A stretch of 64,000 nt of DNA from Micromussa lordhowensis (lineage: Eukaryota; Cnidaria; Anthozoa; Scleractinia; Lobophylliidae): the NCBI GenBank assembly GCA_964020085.1, contig OZ026597.1, forward strand, positions 3,704,394 through 3,768,393, given 5' to 3'. The notes under the pieces are model-generated. The model was given only the letters and a program-made list of their open reading frames with translations, was not told the origin of the DNA and made no database searches. The stretch's first letter is position 1. The number at the start of each line of letters is the position of its first letter. Made by a program: the position numbers and the translations under genes. Shown here piece after piece: positions 10,204 through 21,461 of the stretch.

Positions 10204-11579
10204 TTAAGCCATCGTTCCTACACCATACTTTCGGTATTCATCATAGATGGGTACTGGTATCACAACACTGAGACAACGACCAGAAAATTTCATCTCTACG
10301 ATCGTCATCTTGATACCCGTCTTAAGCTATCTAAAGAATATTTTTCCATCGAGACAAAACAATTAAGGGCTCATCCGTCGAAGATCTGGTCGAGTTAATG
10401 TTTTTAGAAAAGGTAATTTCTTTCTCGTTCTGAAAATGTGTATAGCTAGCAGAGTGTTGCAAGAATCATCTGTCCGACAAAAACGCTAAGACATTAATTC
10501 CAATTCCAAATTGGAATATTACTTATAGTTCATTTTCGTCCATTGATCAATAGATGCCATTTCTTCTATTCTAATTATCGACTTCTGGTTAACCGTTTCG
10601 AAAACAATATCGTCCGACTCACTGCTGTCTCATTTTTTGAAGGAAACAATTGGCATAACGTTTGACTCAAGTTCGGTACGTTTGGCCTCCATGAATTTGG
10701 CCTTGCTGCGAAAGTAAACAGTTCCTTAGAGAGGCGAGAAATAGTTTTCACTCCTCTAAACATTAACGATTCTCCTCTGATCACTCCTGATTGTAAAATA
10801 ATGTAGCGGTATTCATTATAAAACGTTCACTTCATGCGCTAGCTTTTACCATGCAAATATTGTGAGTAGGTCTGACGGGTAAGATGGGCATTCCATATAA
10901 CTTCCAGGCGCCACTTTCATGTCCGATCAATAAAGGAAATCATTACACCTTTCACAACTAATGAATTAATTTCCTGCAAGATCTTAATACGTCTTAGCAA
11001 AACTCTTTCGAAGCTGTCGCACTATACTTGGCAAACCAGCTTGCAGTTGAAAAGCTGGGTGACTTTATTAACAAACAGTTTTCTTTCGTTCTTTTATAGC
11101 TAATACTAAAACGCTTCATTTTTTTGCGCATAAACGTACATTACCATTTTTATTCCAAGTAACTGTTGCAGCTAGTTCCTTTTCATGGTTTGAAAAAATA
11201 ATTATTTTATGGTTTGATCGCTTTTCGAAAATTAATATCACACTTCTGACCTTCTTCATTTGACACGAGGCAATTTATTAATTAAAACTGTTCACGTTTC
11301 GCAAACATGGAGGGTGCAAATTTGACATTTTACGACGTCTGTTCTTTATTCGTTCTAGATGCATGTCTTTCATTTGTTATTATCAGCGATAACAACACAC
11401 ATTAGAAAAGTAATATTTATGGCAATGCCTCTTGAAATTTCTCAGCTACGATTGACTGGAGGAGCTAGAATTTAATCTCTCGTGCAATTTATTCTACTCT
11501 TGAAATTATATTATACTCCCTCTTGAAATTTGTCTATTTTCTTCGCAGTCGTTAATTCATTTTTTTACATCTGCCTCAT
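10204..11579. repeat. Duplicated spacer, first copy
   Basis: This non-coding spacer is shared with 32880-34170 and 62980-64000. It includes a conserved TTTCGAAGCTGTCGCACTA string near 11006 and a block around 11200-11580 (GGAGGGTGCAAATTTGAC) that precedes decayed GPCR frames. Short open frames here do not match anything I know and are not conserved between copies. Confidence 0.7.
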
Positions 11580-11874
11580 TAATATCTGCGGCTTTCATTT
11601 CTGCCGAGAGACTTAACGCCACGTGTTGGCCACTGAAAGTTTCAACAAGAAAGTGTCGCCTCCCAACAGTTAAGAAGAGTCTCGCAAAACACACGCTTAA
11701 CAAAGACCTTGCTGTCTGTATCTCTCCTTGCTTTGTTGTCGTTTCTCCCTGTAATCGTCATGCACTATATATTTCTCTATCAAGCCCACATACCTTGGAA
11801 ATTCTATCGCCTCGTGCTTGTTTAGTTTATTCCAACTCTTTGTCAATCCTGTTGTGTATGCATTAAGAATTCAT
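11580..11874 (+). pseudogene. Decayed GPCR, internal deletion, copy 1
   Basis: Two receptor pieces are fused. The first is the TM3 end (ISAAFISAERL-like, then CWPLK). The second, after loss of TM4 and TM5, is the TM6-TM7 part (TLNKDL in one frame; SLLALLSFLPVIVMHYIF-like in another), ending near AYALRIH-like sequence. Several frame breaks and a stop in TM7 rule out function. The same deletion is present at 32271 and 62364, so it predates the duplication. Confidence 0.75.
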
Positions 11875-11900
11875 ATATAAACTACTATTTAACGTAATCC

Positions 11901-12176
11901 TAAAACGTTTCAAGGCAATAAGGATTTCGTGGTACGCTCAGTTCAGTGGTTATTTATTCACTACTAACATAATTTTGCGGTTGCTCAAAAAAAACATTTA
12001 AGTGATAGAATTTAGAATTTAGGAACACTTGTGGATATAATAATCAGCGATCAGTACTTAGGATGTATATTGAAAACATAATTGAAACTACTAATATAAA
12101 AAAAATAAATACATCCATTGTATTCTTAAATTTTGTCAATTTTCGAACATATTCAACTTTCACATTTCATATTTAT
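11901..12176 (+). repeat. GPCR 3'-flank module, copy 3
   Basis: It lies directly after the decayed receptor at 11580-11874, in the same order as at 32597, 34440 and 62691. This shows that receptor and flank duplicated together. Confidence 0.75.
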
Positions 12177-14609
12177 CTTTCGAAGCTGTCGCACTATACT
12201 TGGCAAACCAGCTTGCAGTTGAAAACCGGATGACTTTATTAACAAACATTTTTCTTTCGTGTTTTTATAGCTAATACAATAATGCTTCATTTTTTGTGCA
12301 TAAAGTTATATTACCATTTTTATTACAAGTAACTGTTGCAGCTAGTTCCTTTTCATGGTTCGAAAAAAAAAAATCATTTATGGTTTGATCGCTTTTCGAA
12401 AATTAATATTCACACATTGGGCCTTCTTCATTTGACACGAGGCAATTTATTAATTAAAACTGTTCAAGTTTCGCAAACATGGAGGGTGCAAATTTAACAT
12501 TTTACCACGTCTATTCTTTATTCGTTCGAGATGCATGTCTTTCATTTGTTATTATCAGCGATAAAAACACACATTAGAAAAGTAAAATTTATGGCAATGC
12601 CTTTGAAATTTCTGAACTACGATTGACTGGAGGAACTAGAAGTTAATCTCTCGTGCAATTTATTCTACTTCCTTGTCTCTTTCCCCATGCAAGTTAAGTA
12701 ATTAACCACACGTCCCATTTGAAGTGCAAACATCACAGCCCACATGAAATAACACATTTGTCGTTCAATACATCAATAACAAAACACTTTTTAAGGCGCC
12801 CATCTACGCACTGCGGACCTATCTCCAAGTTCCTGTGGGGTTTTTATCCTTTTCTTTCAGCTCTCTAGAATGTATTCCGCGCAAAAGCAGTTTAGAGGGG
12901 TAAGGCAAACCAGAATTATTAATCCCTTGTACTAGTTGAAGTGTAAACACTGCAGCCAAGAACTGGAGAACACACCTGCAGCTTTAATTTACCTACATTA
13001 TGGATCCGTACTCTAATGTGTAATTAAGAAACTGCGTCAACGCTAAAATGACGTTAAATTGAGGAATTGCGTGTCTCTGAGGATAATTGTTGAATTAGTC
13101 CGACACGATGATTGGCCTTAAAAAAAGAAGCGTCCAATAAAGTGAACAGCTGTTTTATTATCTCTATTTCGGATTGAAACTCAAACAATTTCCGTTGCTA
13201 ACAATTACGATCGATTGGCCTCCATACAGAGGAAAGAACACTATATGATAATTTTTTGCGACCTGCATCAGGCCTCTCAATAAGGACTTTTATTTTTACC
13301 CACATTAGTAAAACCACAGGCGTTTCTTAACGTCAAAGTGGAAACGCTTTAAGGTATCATGGTAGGTGGATTTTGACGAAAAAATAGATTTTATTTTTTT
13401 TTTTTGCCGTTCGAATTGAGAAGACTGTGATAAATATTTTGCAAAAAAAATGAGCAAAAAAACTTTTTTACTTTCTGAGATACGGAAAGAAACTATTTTT
13501 GAATCTCATTAAGCCCTAAAATTCACCGCCGGTTGTCACGTGTAATGCGAATTGCGGTGTAATTTTCATTATACTGAACTGAGACGTACACGCGAACTGT
13601 CCTAATCTGACATTTCCGAGAGCTTTTTGTCCCTCGGATGTTCATTTGTTTGCGGCTGAACATCGAGTTGCGTGCATCGCTTGCTGGCCCGCGTGCCTAT
13701 TCCACTTCGAGATTTCCTCTTTTTAGCTTCTCGAGGTATGGTCTTGATAAATGTCTGGAGAACGAAGAGATCTTCTTAAGTTCAGCAACATAATACCAAT
13801 TCTGCCGACGAAATCTGGGTAAAAAATCATGGAGGTTTACATACAAACCTTTTTAAGCTCTGCTCGAACTATAACCACGACTAGTTTTCGCGCCAGAATT
13901 GTAGACGTCTGTTTATTTCAGGTTGTCATATAAGCCATTGTTGTTACAAACTGATCCGTGCCGACATCTGTCAATGCCTCATCAAATCTTCTTGCATGCG
14001 GTGATTTTTAACACCTCATCATAGAAATCGCACGAAACGTTTTTCGCCTTTTTCTGGATAAAGTAAAACTGCATATAAGGGTGAACATTTTTAGTTCGTT
14101 TACGCGCGTCTTCCGACGGAATTAGCTGAAAATTGGCAGCCACGTTCTAGGATAATTCGTTCGAAAAAGGGTGTCGGGCTTTGTTAAATTTCGCTTCCGT
14201 TTCCAAGTTATAGCCTCTTTAGCAGAAAGGAACGTCCGCATTGACAATATCAAACTTTAGGAGGTTGTAAAAAAAACAAAAAACCACATCTGGAAAATCG
14301 CAGACCCCCTTTTTGAGGGTGATGTGTGAGAAAACATTTCCGATGTAAATCTCGCCAATCCGATAATTCACGCGCGGGAAGCGAACCAATTTAAGCGAAG
14401 CAGTGTTTCTGGGGATTTCTTTTAATATCACTTCGTCATTGTCTTTTCAGAAATTTTTAAAGATATGATTGTATTCTATAACTATTTAGCTTTCAGAAAA
14501 TGTATAGGTTGATGGGGTTTTCTTTGAAAGTGTCAGCGTAAGGGCACGATTTCAAACACTGTCAATCCACCTACCATGATACCTTAATCGTTCATCTAAA
14601 ACACCAAAA
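12177..14609. repeat. Duplication block D spacer
   Basis: About 2.4 kb of non-coding sequence are duplicated nearly base for base at 34717-36610, then at 43799-44311, then at 47314-47356. It contains the uninterrupted target sites of the two large transposons: AAGTAAAAC at 14061-14069 and CCACCTACC at 14567-14575. The last 30 bp form the upstream region of the GPCR at 14610. No gene is recognisable inside. Confidence 0.85.
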
Positions 14610-15805
14610 ATGAACCGCACATCGTCAGCTAACAGGAGCTCGGAGAATGCGACTGCTTCATCAACGCTGGTTCCTTATAGAGCAGAAGGCATCGCATGGT
14701 GCAGCGTGTTTATTTTGATATCCGTCTTCACTGTCGCAGGAAACTTGCTCAACATTGTTCTCTTTGTACTTGACAAGAATCTTCGAAAGAGAAGTTTATT
14801 TCTCGTCATCAATATGGCGTTTCCTGACCTGTTGATAGGAGCGTTGTCTCTACCTTGCTTCGTATTCATTATCGGGAGTGATTATCAGCTATGGCCAGAA
14901 GCTAGTGCTGCGTTTCTTACTGGGCACAGAATCATCGACACCGTTTTCTCGCAGGTGGCATTAATTTCTGCGGCCTCCATCTCCGTCGAGAGATTTTACG
15001 CCATATATTGGCCGTTCAAGCACCGAACACTAGCAGTGCAAACATATCGCACTGTTCTTGGCGTGGTGAAGATACTAGCTGTCGTTATCTCCGCAGTGTT
15101 CAACGCATTATTAAGTTTAATTTCATTCAAACATACTGTGTATGTTTGGACACCATATACCTTAATTCTTATACTTGTTATATGTGGTTGTCATATCGGC
15201 ATCTGGAGAAAGTTTCGTCATGGAAGGGTCAATTCGCAACAGGAAAGCAGACCTTTGCAAAACAAACGCTTAACTTGTATCTACTCTTGTTTTGCAGTCG
15301 TGGATACCTTTAATTATTTTATACTGTTTACGCACATCAACTATCTCGATACCTGGGAAATATTTTAATATTGCCGACATTCAAAACTATTCAAACTCTT
15401 TTTTAAATCCAATAGGCCATTTCCGAGTTGTCTATTGCCTCTGTGTCAAAGCGAGTCTTCGTGCGAAACCATTCATATGAAAATGAGTTCCGCCTACAGG
15501 TTCATTTTCATGTAAATCAAAGTCATTTTCATATGAAAGGTTTTGCACGAAGACTCGTTTTGAAACAGAGGTACAAGGGAACTCGGAAATGGCCTATTGT
15601 GTATGCATTTAGAATTCCAGAGTTTAAACAAGCGTTTTTCTCGCGCTGTTTTGGAAGGCAAGCAGCACTCAACATCAAAAACATTAAAAGAAAAAATAAG
15701 ATGCCTCTCACTTCGACGTCGCAGACACAGCTAAGAACATTACGAACAGATCCTAGTCACCTGCAATTGTCGTTTGAACACGAAGCGATGGACACTAAAC
15801 TGTAG
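14610..15805 (+). pseudogene. Rhodopsin-class GPCR, broken copy
   Basis: This is the sister of the intact gene at 47357-48382, sharing the same start (MNRTSSANRSSENAT). TM1 to TM5 read openly for about 220 codons with GN, the TM2 aspartate and ERF in place. A 14-bp deletion after NKRLT (near 15274) then shifts the frame through TM6. A 182-bp MITE at 15414-15595 cuts the NPIVY motif of TM7. The C-terminal tail resumes after the MITE and ends at the usual NTKL-type terminus. The W of TM4 is also replaced (VVKILAV against VVWILAV). The lesions are unambiguous against the sister copy, so no receptor can be made. Confidence 0.9.
15414..15595. mobile_element. MITE in the TM7 codons of the broken GPCR
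   Basis: This 182-bp insertion begins AGGCCATTTCCGAGTTG and ends AACTCGGAAATGGCCT. Its interior is also fold-back (CATATGAAAATGA against TCATTTTCATATG). The uninterrupted sister gene reads AATCCAATTGTG, while here AT occurs on both sides, giving an apparent 2-bp AT duplication. It has no coding capacity. Confidence 0.85.
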
Positions 15806-16249
15806 TGGACAAAGACCAGAGAAACTGAACCTTCACGTTGCCGTTTATTGTAGAACTAGAACATTGTACATAAATCTGAATCTAATACTCAATGCTGCTG
15901 TTATTTGAACTTTAAACCAGCATCACGCAACGCTAACGCCTCTAAAATCTTTTCACTTCGTGTCCGCAGACTTTTAAACATACCTTGACTGAAAATCCAT
16001 TACGCAGCTTTGAAATTAAAGCCTGAAAAAATCAGGCTTGAACGGGATTCAAACCTTGCTCTCTGCGATACTGGTGCAGTGCTCTACCAACGTAACTGAG
16101 CTATCAAGCAAATTGGAAGCTGGTCACATTGTCAGTTCGTAATATACCCGTCAAAGGAGTATAGAGGAGATACCGTGACATACCCGAAAATACTTAACAA
16201 TTATTCCACAAGCGCGCGTTGGGTATGAGATTGATATAAGATGGTAGTC
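15806..16249. other. GPCR 3' flank and spacer
   Basis: The first 100 bp match the 3' flank of the intact sister gene after 48382 (AACATTGTACATAAATCTGAATC). The remainder contains the tRNA-derived repeat at 16016-16135 and otherwise nothing recognisable. Confidence 0.6.
16016..16135 (-). mobile_element. tRNA-derived SINE, Thr-like, copy 1
   Basis: On the minus strand the sequence contains A-box-like (AGCTCAGT...TGGTAGAGC, with 4 extra bases) and B-box-like (GGTTTGAATCCC) parts, followed by a short hairpin of AAGCCTGA/TCAGGCTT. The acceptor stem does not pair beyond about four bases, so it is a tRNA-derived repeat and not a tRNA gene. A better-preserved copy lies at 16846-16966. Confidence 0.6.
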
Positions 16250-16266
16250 ATCTCATATCCAACAAG

Positions 16267-16281
16267 CGAATAAAGGGGGCA

Positions 16282-16318
<37 letters not shown>

Positions 16319-16542
16319 TATTACAAGATAATTTGGTTTTATCAACTGGGTTGATAATGTGAATTGTCCACCGTAAAGAGATTCGGAAGCTGACGTTTCG
16401 AGCGTTAGCCCTTCGTCGGAGCGAATCCGGAGCGAATCCGGAGCGATTCGCTCCGACGAAGGGCTAACGCTCGAAACGTCAGCTTCCGAATCTCTTTACG
16501 GTGGACAATTCACATTATCAACCCAGTTGATAAAACCAAATT
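16267..16542. mobile_element. Palindromic Penelope-like insertion
   Basis: This 276-bp insertion is flanked by a 17-bp direct repeat, ATCTCATATCCAACAAG (16250-16266 and 16543-16559). Most of it is a near-perfect palindrome with 100-bp arms (16328-16427 and 16445-16544) and a 17-nt loop. The arms are two head-to-head copies of the family also seen at 431 and 49846. Each contains CGAAGGGCTAACGCTCGAAAC, which resembles a hammerhead core, and the 5' box reads CCGACGA rather than CUGANGA. Inverted terminal copies and variable target duplications fit Penelope-like elements. Confidence 0.65.
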
Positions 16543-16559
16543 ATCTCATATCCAACAAG

Positions 16560-16721
16560 GGCGAGTGTAATAATTGTTTTATTAAAAACGCCCCCAAAAT
16601 ATAGCAAACTAAACCTAAAAAAAATAAAAACGCCTCAAAAGATCACGCGTACGCTTACCATATTCGTAGAGCATGGTATAATGGCTCATAGCCCATGATG
16701 GCTAAGCCAATGAAATCTCTG

Positions 16722-16755
<34 letters not shown>

Positions 16756-17779
16756 GTGCATAGATATGAAGCATTTGAACTGAGGAGAAAGATATGAAAA
16801 CAAGTACATGAAATCATCGCAGTTCATGTGCACACAACTGAAGCAGCTGTGAAATTAAAGCCTGGAAAAAATTCAGGCTTGAACGGGATTCGAACCCATG
16901 CCCTCTGCGATACCGGTGCAGTGCTCTACCAACTGAGCTACCAGAGCCAACTGGGAGCTGGTGAAAAATACTCATAGGTTGGAATGTCGTTCAGGCATCA
17001 ATTGTGATATTAAGAGAGAGAATGGATCATAGATACGTTTGTCTTGTTGTTTTTTGTTTTGTTTTGTTTTGTTTTTTTGTTTCTTTTTTTTCAAGCACAT
17101 GCTTGGTATATACCTCATGTGTAAGCCGTATTCTCGTTCAGTTCTCTGTTTGAGTGTTTCATCGTTATGCAAATGATGCGCTATTCTAATGTTCAGTCGC
17201 TACTGACAGCTCCTCCTCCAAGTTAATTGCCTGGTTTCATGCCAAGGTATCACATCCCTCGGAGCATTTAGTCTTATCAGTTGTAGGACCCTCTAAGAAC
17301 CTGACGTTTTACAAAGTCATAGCTCGACGGGGTCTTTGAGTTTTAACAGAGCTCATTTGAATATCCATGCCTTTGCGTAGCGTGGCTAACATTAAAATGG
17401 TGGACCAGAATGTTCGTGGCGTGTCTAGAAAGATGACTTACCTCTTGAGGTTTTGCTTACTATCACTTGCATTAGATGCCGGAAGTATTGATTTCAGTGT
17501 GTCGCAGCTCTAGTGTAGTAAAGTTTCGTTTTAGTAACAAATCTCAATGACAGCTGTTGCTGTTAGTTCCGGCAGACATATTGGGGCAACATGGCGTCTC
17601 CACACAAGGCTCTATCAATTTAGGTAAAACAATTCTCCGAATAAAGGCAGGTATGAAACATCACACAAGGTGTTAATTTATTCATCAACCATCTGTCATA
17701 TCTCGGATTCTAGACTTAATTTACTTAACGTTGACCTTTTCATTTTTGATTGCATGACAATGAAAAACAAACAATTACT
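16560..17779. other. Spacer
   Basis: No gene is recognisable. It contains the SINE at 16846-16966 and a GTTTT-rich simple repeat at about 17048-17090. Confidence 0.5.
16846..16966 (-). mobile_element. tRNA-derived SINE, Thr-like, copy 2
   Basis: The minus strand carries an A box (TAGCTCAGTTGGTAGAGC), an anticodon region that would read GGT (Thr), a B box (GGTTCGAATCCC) and the AAGCCTG...CAGGCTT hairpin tail. Only four acceptor-stem pairs are intact, and it shares flanking AAATTAAAGCCTG with copy 1. It is best called a SINE or tRNA-like repeat. Confidence 0.6.
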
Positions 17780-17905
17780 TAGCCTCTTACGCAGACGCTC
17801 TTTGGGCTCGTCACGCAATCTTACTCCCCCACGAACGCTGAAGCCAAGATGCGTGGGGGAGGAAGATTGCATGACGAGCCCAAAGAGCGTATGCGTAGGA
17901 GGCTA
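17780..17905. mobile_element. Fold-back MITE with 9-bp duplication
   Basis: The 126-bp element begins TAGCCTCTTACGCAGACGC and ends with its near-inverse, ending GTAGGAGGCTA. The arms run about 50 bp (TTTGGGCTCGTCACGCAATC on one side). It is flanked by ACAATTACT at 17771-17779 and 17906-17914. A 9-bp duplication would suit a Mutator-type transposase. It has no coding capacity. Confidence 0.8.
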
Positions 17906-19039
17906 ACAATTACTCTGCTGCGCCCTAAAAAAATATGTATGTAGTGAAGCATTTCTTAGAGCTTCGTTCCTATGCTAAATAATACGTGGTAAACCAGCTT
18001 GCAGCTGGCTGAGTTGTCTTAACAAAAGAGTTTTTTCTTTATCTCCGTCAATTTAACAATTTATTAATTGATCTACATCTTTTCAGTGAGTCGGTCGGTC
18101 TAAAAACGTGCTTCAGCAGAGTACGTCACGTGATGACAACGCTCCATTTCAAATGGAATTAAGAAAAATTATCCGCAGTGGTGCGCGTTCACAAAATTCC
18201 CGGATTTGTAATCGTTCACGCTGCAAAATGCATGCATTCACTCTTAACCCAAGTGATGGCGGGAATATTTGCCTTGCACCTTGCAATAGGAAGTGTGCTC
18301 AAGTTTGATGTGATGAATAGCATTGTTTTTGGCTTTCAAGAAAACTGCCAGCAAGGGTGCGCCAAAACCTATGTCCGATTGTCCGGGACAGGTGGAAATT
18401 TAGTTCGGACATGTAAACCTTTGAGATATAACGTGTTCATGGGACAAGCACATTTTTAGTAAGGAAAAATAAATAAACTGTCGAAAATTGTCTTCACATT
18501 ACAGTAGAGTTAAAATATATCTTGTAGTCATAGAAACAAACCTCATACTTGACAAAGGGTTAAATATTCTCTTTTACTTTGCTCTTCCGCGGCCATTTTG
18601 TTTGTTGTTCTTTTTTATTTGTTTTCAATTCATTTTCGCACTACTTACCAAAGGTTGTTGTGGCCACTCCGGTGCAAAAATGGTGCAATAGTGTGTTGAA
18701 GTCAGCTGTCGCATAAAAACACGACGAGCGCTGATATTGGGCACAAGCTTCCGCCATGTTGAGTTCGATTCCAGGACTCGGAGAAACTCGGCCCGAGCAG
18801 GAATGGTCGAATGGAAAGGAGTTTTCCGGTTATTCCTATTATCCGGAATTATAGGCCAACCTCGGGAGGTACACCCAAAATTTCGGAATGGAATTCCGGA
18901 AAATGTCTGTTCCATCCACCACCCCACCCGGAATTTCCGGTATTTTTGGTCGCACGGAAAGCGCCCACTGCAATACCTTCTACCGCATCAGAGAAACCAC
19001 GCCTCGTGTGTAAACGTTTTCATCATTCCTTAGACTAAC
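17906..19039. other. Spacer
   Basis: I recognise no gene. Short frames at 18108-18459 and 18625-19038 lack any familiar motif. The stretch 18826-18945 is rich in TTCCGG/CCGGAA strings. Confidence 0.4.
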
Positions 19040-19252
19040 ATGAACTGTACAGACTAACATGTACAAAGTACGTTGACCTCTAACATCACCTCGGAGAATA
19101 AGACTGCTTCATCAATGATTTTTCCACCCAAAGCACTGGTTTCGTGCTACTTTGGAAGACATGCTTTGAATATTAAATGTAGAAATAAAAAGGCTTCTGT
19201 CAGTTTTGACGCCAGCGACACAGAAGCAACATTACAAACTGCTATCGCCTAG
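19040..19252 (+). pseudogene. GPCR remnant with all membrane segments deleted
   Basis: The first part matches the extracellular N-terminus of the family at DNA level (ATGAACTGTACA, then TCGGAGAATAAGACTGCTTCATCA). The second matches the C-terminal tail (CYFGRHALNIK, RNKKAS, SDTEATLQTA). TM1-TM7, about 850 bp, are absent and the halves are joined directly near 19135. The frame is also broken in the N-terminal part. Confidence 0.65.
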
Positions 19253-20329
19253 GATGCCTCGACACATCCGGGATCTTCCTACGATCCAGATAAACAGTAA
19301 ACAGCCTTTGTTGTACAGCGGTAGAAAACTCTTTTGTTTAAGACAAGCTCGGTAAACATGTCCAGAAATTTATTTCTAAATGGTAATTGAATTTCAAGAA
19401 ACATTCATTCCTCAAACAAGTCATTTCGTTTTCTATTATATTTATGGAATAACAGCTTATTTACCCTTTCTTTGAGCTTTGTGTCATACACAAATACCTT
19501 TTGTAATGAAAACATACCGGAAATATGGTTTGATCTATATCTCTTGGAGTTACATCGAACATTGAGCCAAACATTATTAAGTCAGTTTTAACTCACCCTC
19601 CCGAAGCTTATTCGTGTAACTCAAAGTTGGTTGCTGATCAACAGGTCCATCTGCAATTTGTGACTTGAATTTCAAGTTGAGTAAAACTGGGATTGGGTTA
19701 AAAGATGGATAGTATATTTTGCTACTTCTATCAGCTTTAAATAGTGGTTGATTTAATACACATTTACTCGTATACACCATGGAAGCAAACGTAAAAGTTC
19801 TCTGATATATAATTATAAGATAAATGCGTGGAAAAAGTTTCGGAATGTTTTGCAAGAAAGTTGATGTTTTAACTGAACAGCATGTAACATCGAGCGGTCG
19901 ATGAATTGGAAGAAAATTCCGCGTTTTTGCATGATAAGTGATAAATTGTTGCAACCATGTACTAGTTATAGAAGGGAGAGAGAGATAAAACTTTATAAAA
20001 AAAAAAAACAATGACTAAAGCGGCTGGAAGCTTTACTGCATAATAAACAATTATCACGCGAAGGGAAACCATCCTTACATAGCTCCATGACATTTGGAGA
20101 AAGGCTTAAATGTTTTGGAAACAGCGTGATAAGAAGAGAAATCAGTGGGTAAAAACTTCATTAACACCTTCTTGTTCATTTCCTTGGAAAAGCGTTATAT
20201 TCTTTAATATTATCATTAGTTATTATCGTTATCCGATTTAATATTAGAATCAGATTTATATATAGTAATGTAAACGATACAGTAAAGAGCTTCCAAGTTT
20301 ATTCTCAAAACTGACGGTGACTATGAAAC
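19253..20329. other. Spacer
   Basis: AT-rich sequence without a recognisable gene. The longest minus-strand frame (19577-20011, 144 codons) has no motif I know and its composition is like the surrounding spacer. Confidence 0.4.
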
Positions 20330-20664
20330 TCGTAAAGACAAACTAAACTTGTTATCTTTGGAGGATAGGCGCTTCTTTTTTGATGTCTTGTTTTTTTTTA
20401 CAAGGTTCTTAATGGTTTTGTTAATATAGACATATCCCCACTTACATATTTTTATTCTCATTCTGATCGATATTCTCTGAGGGGCAGGGATAACTTAACC
20501 CTAAAGAAACAGTTTTCCCGGACATGGCAGATGTTTTTAAATTTAGCTATTTTAATAGAATCGTAGACTTGTGGAACTCGCTGCCAAATTCAATCCGCAG
20601 CGCGACGAGTGTCTCTAATTTCAAAAGGGGGGTTAGGGAATTTTTAACATCTGGATTAGTTTGA
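20330..20664 (+). pseudogene. Non-LTR RT C-terminal fragment
   Basis: Broken plus-strand frames contain LSLEDRRFFFDVLFFYKVLNG and then VDLWNSLPNSIRSATSVSNFK before a stop at 20662-20664. The LWNSLP..IR..TSVSNFK signature marks the extreme C-terminus of jockey/CR1/L2-type reverse transcriptase polyproteins. Frameshifts separate the pieces, and no upstream RT belongs to it. Confidence 0.7.
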
Positions 20665-20747
20665 TGTAGTGTTTTTAATTTTTGACGATCGTAGCTGTTC
20701 TTCTTTTCTTTTTTTTTCTGTGGTGGTCTGTCAATCCTAACCTACTA

Positions 20748-21066
20748 ATGGATGTATCCACTACGCGGAATGAAGTCAAGTCTATCCTTAGTCAACTAGA
20801 CGCTAACAAAGCAAATGGAGTAGATGGTATTCCTGTTAGGATCCTTAAGGAGTGTGCTGAGGAGCTATCATACCCTCTGGCTCTATTGTTTAATTCGTCT
20901 CTCAGATCTGGGAGAGTTCCTTCTTTGTGGAAACGAGCTTATGTTACTCCTGTATTTAAAGCAGAGGCCAAAGATGTAGTTGAGAACTATCGACCTATAT
21001 CACTGTTGTCCATTCCAAGTAAATGCTTAGAGAAGATTGTAAATGCCATCGTTTACAGAAAGATTT
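20748..21066 (+). pseudogene. Non-LTR RT N-terminal fragment
   Basis: An open frame holds the finger part of a non-LTR reverse transcriptase: LDANKANGVDGIPVRILKE, then LWKRAYVTPVFK and YRPISLLSIPSKCLEKI. The palm motifs (A, B, YADD) are absent because the sequence is truncated at about 21066. It follows an RT C-terminus in the same orientation, so two truncated copies are joined or the element is internally rearranged. Confidence 0.75.
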
Positions 21067-21123
21067 GTTTCGTGAGATTACAAGCTGCAGGATTAACACG
21101 TAGGTTCTATTGTCTCGGCTGAT

Positions 21124-21330
21124 TCATTTATTCAGAACTTCCTGTTCAAACGCCAGCTGTACGTTACAGAGATCTGCTTGTAATGTTCTTAGCTGTGTCG
21201 CTGGCGTCAGATCTGGAACCTTATTATTTGTACAAGTTATATCTACCATGTTTACCGCCTCTTGCCTTCTAAAACAGCACAAACCAGGGCTTCTCATGCC
21301 AAAACTCGGTCGCATACTAATCCATTCCTG
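21124..21330 (-). pseudogene. GPCR C-terminal tail fragment
   Basis: The minus-strand frame contains PGLCCFRRQEAVN, then LTPATQLRTLQADL and VQLAFEQEVLNK before a stop at 21124-21126. This is the intracellular tail of the local GPCR family with no membrane segments. It lies just outside the L1-like insertion. Confidence 0.75.
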
Positions 21331-21413
21331 CCATGCCAGGTCTTCCCCATCAGTTTAATCATGTGACGGTCCCTTCATTTTCCGTGCGGAGGATGAGATC
21401 AATTGCCACCATT

Positions 21414-21460
<47 letters not shown>
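21414..21460. repeat. (TTG)n microsatellite
   Basis: A run of about 15 TTG units. The open frames across it are low-complexity artefacts. Confidence 0.95.

Positions 21461-21461
<1 letters not shown>

Noticed and set aside
16846..16966. tRNA-Thr gene
   Set aside because: The anticodon would be GGT, but only about four acceptor-stem pairs form and a diverged second copy 830 bp away shares the same tail.
18826..18945. A promoter with clustered ETS-type CCGGAA sites
   Set aside because: The strings are real, but no gene follows within view and the sequence could equally be a decayed repeat.
19577..20011. A 144-codon minus-strand frame as a gene
   Set aside because: No known motif, AT-rich composition like the spacer, and no duplicated or conserved partner in the window.
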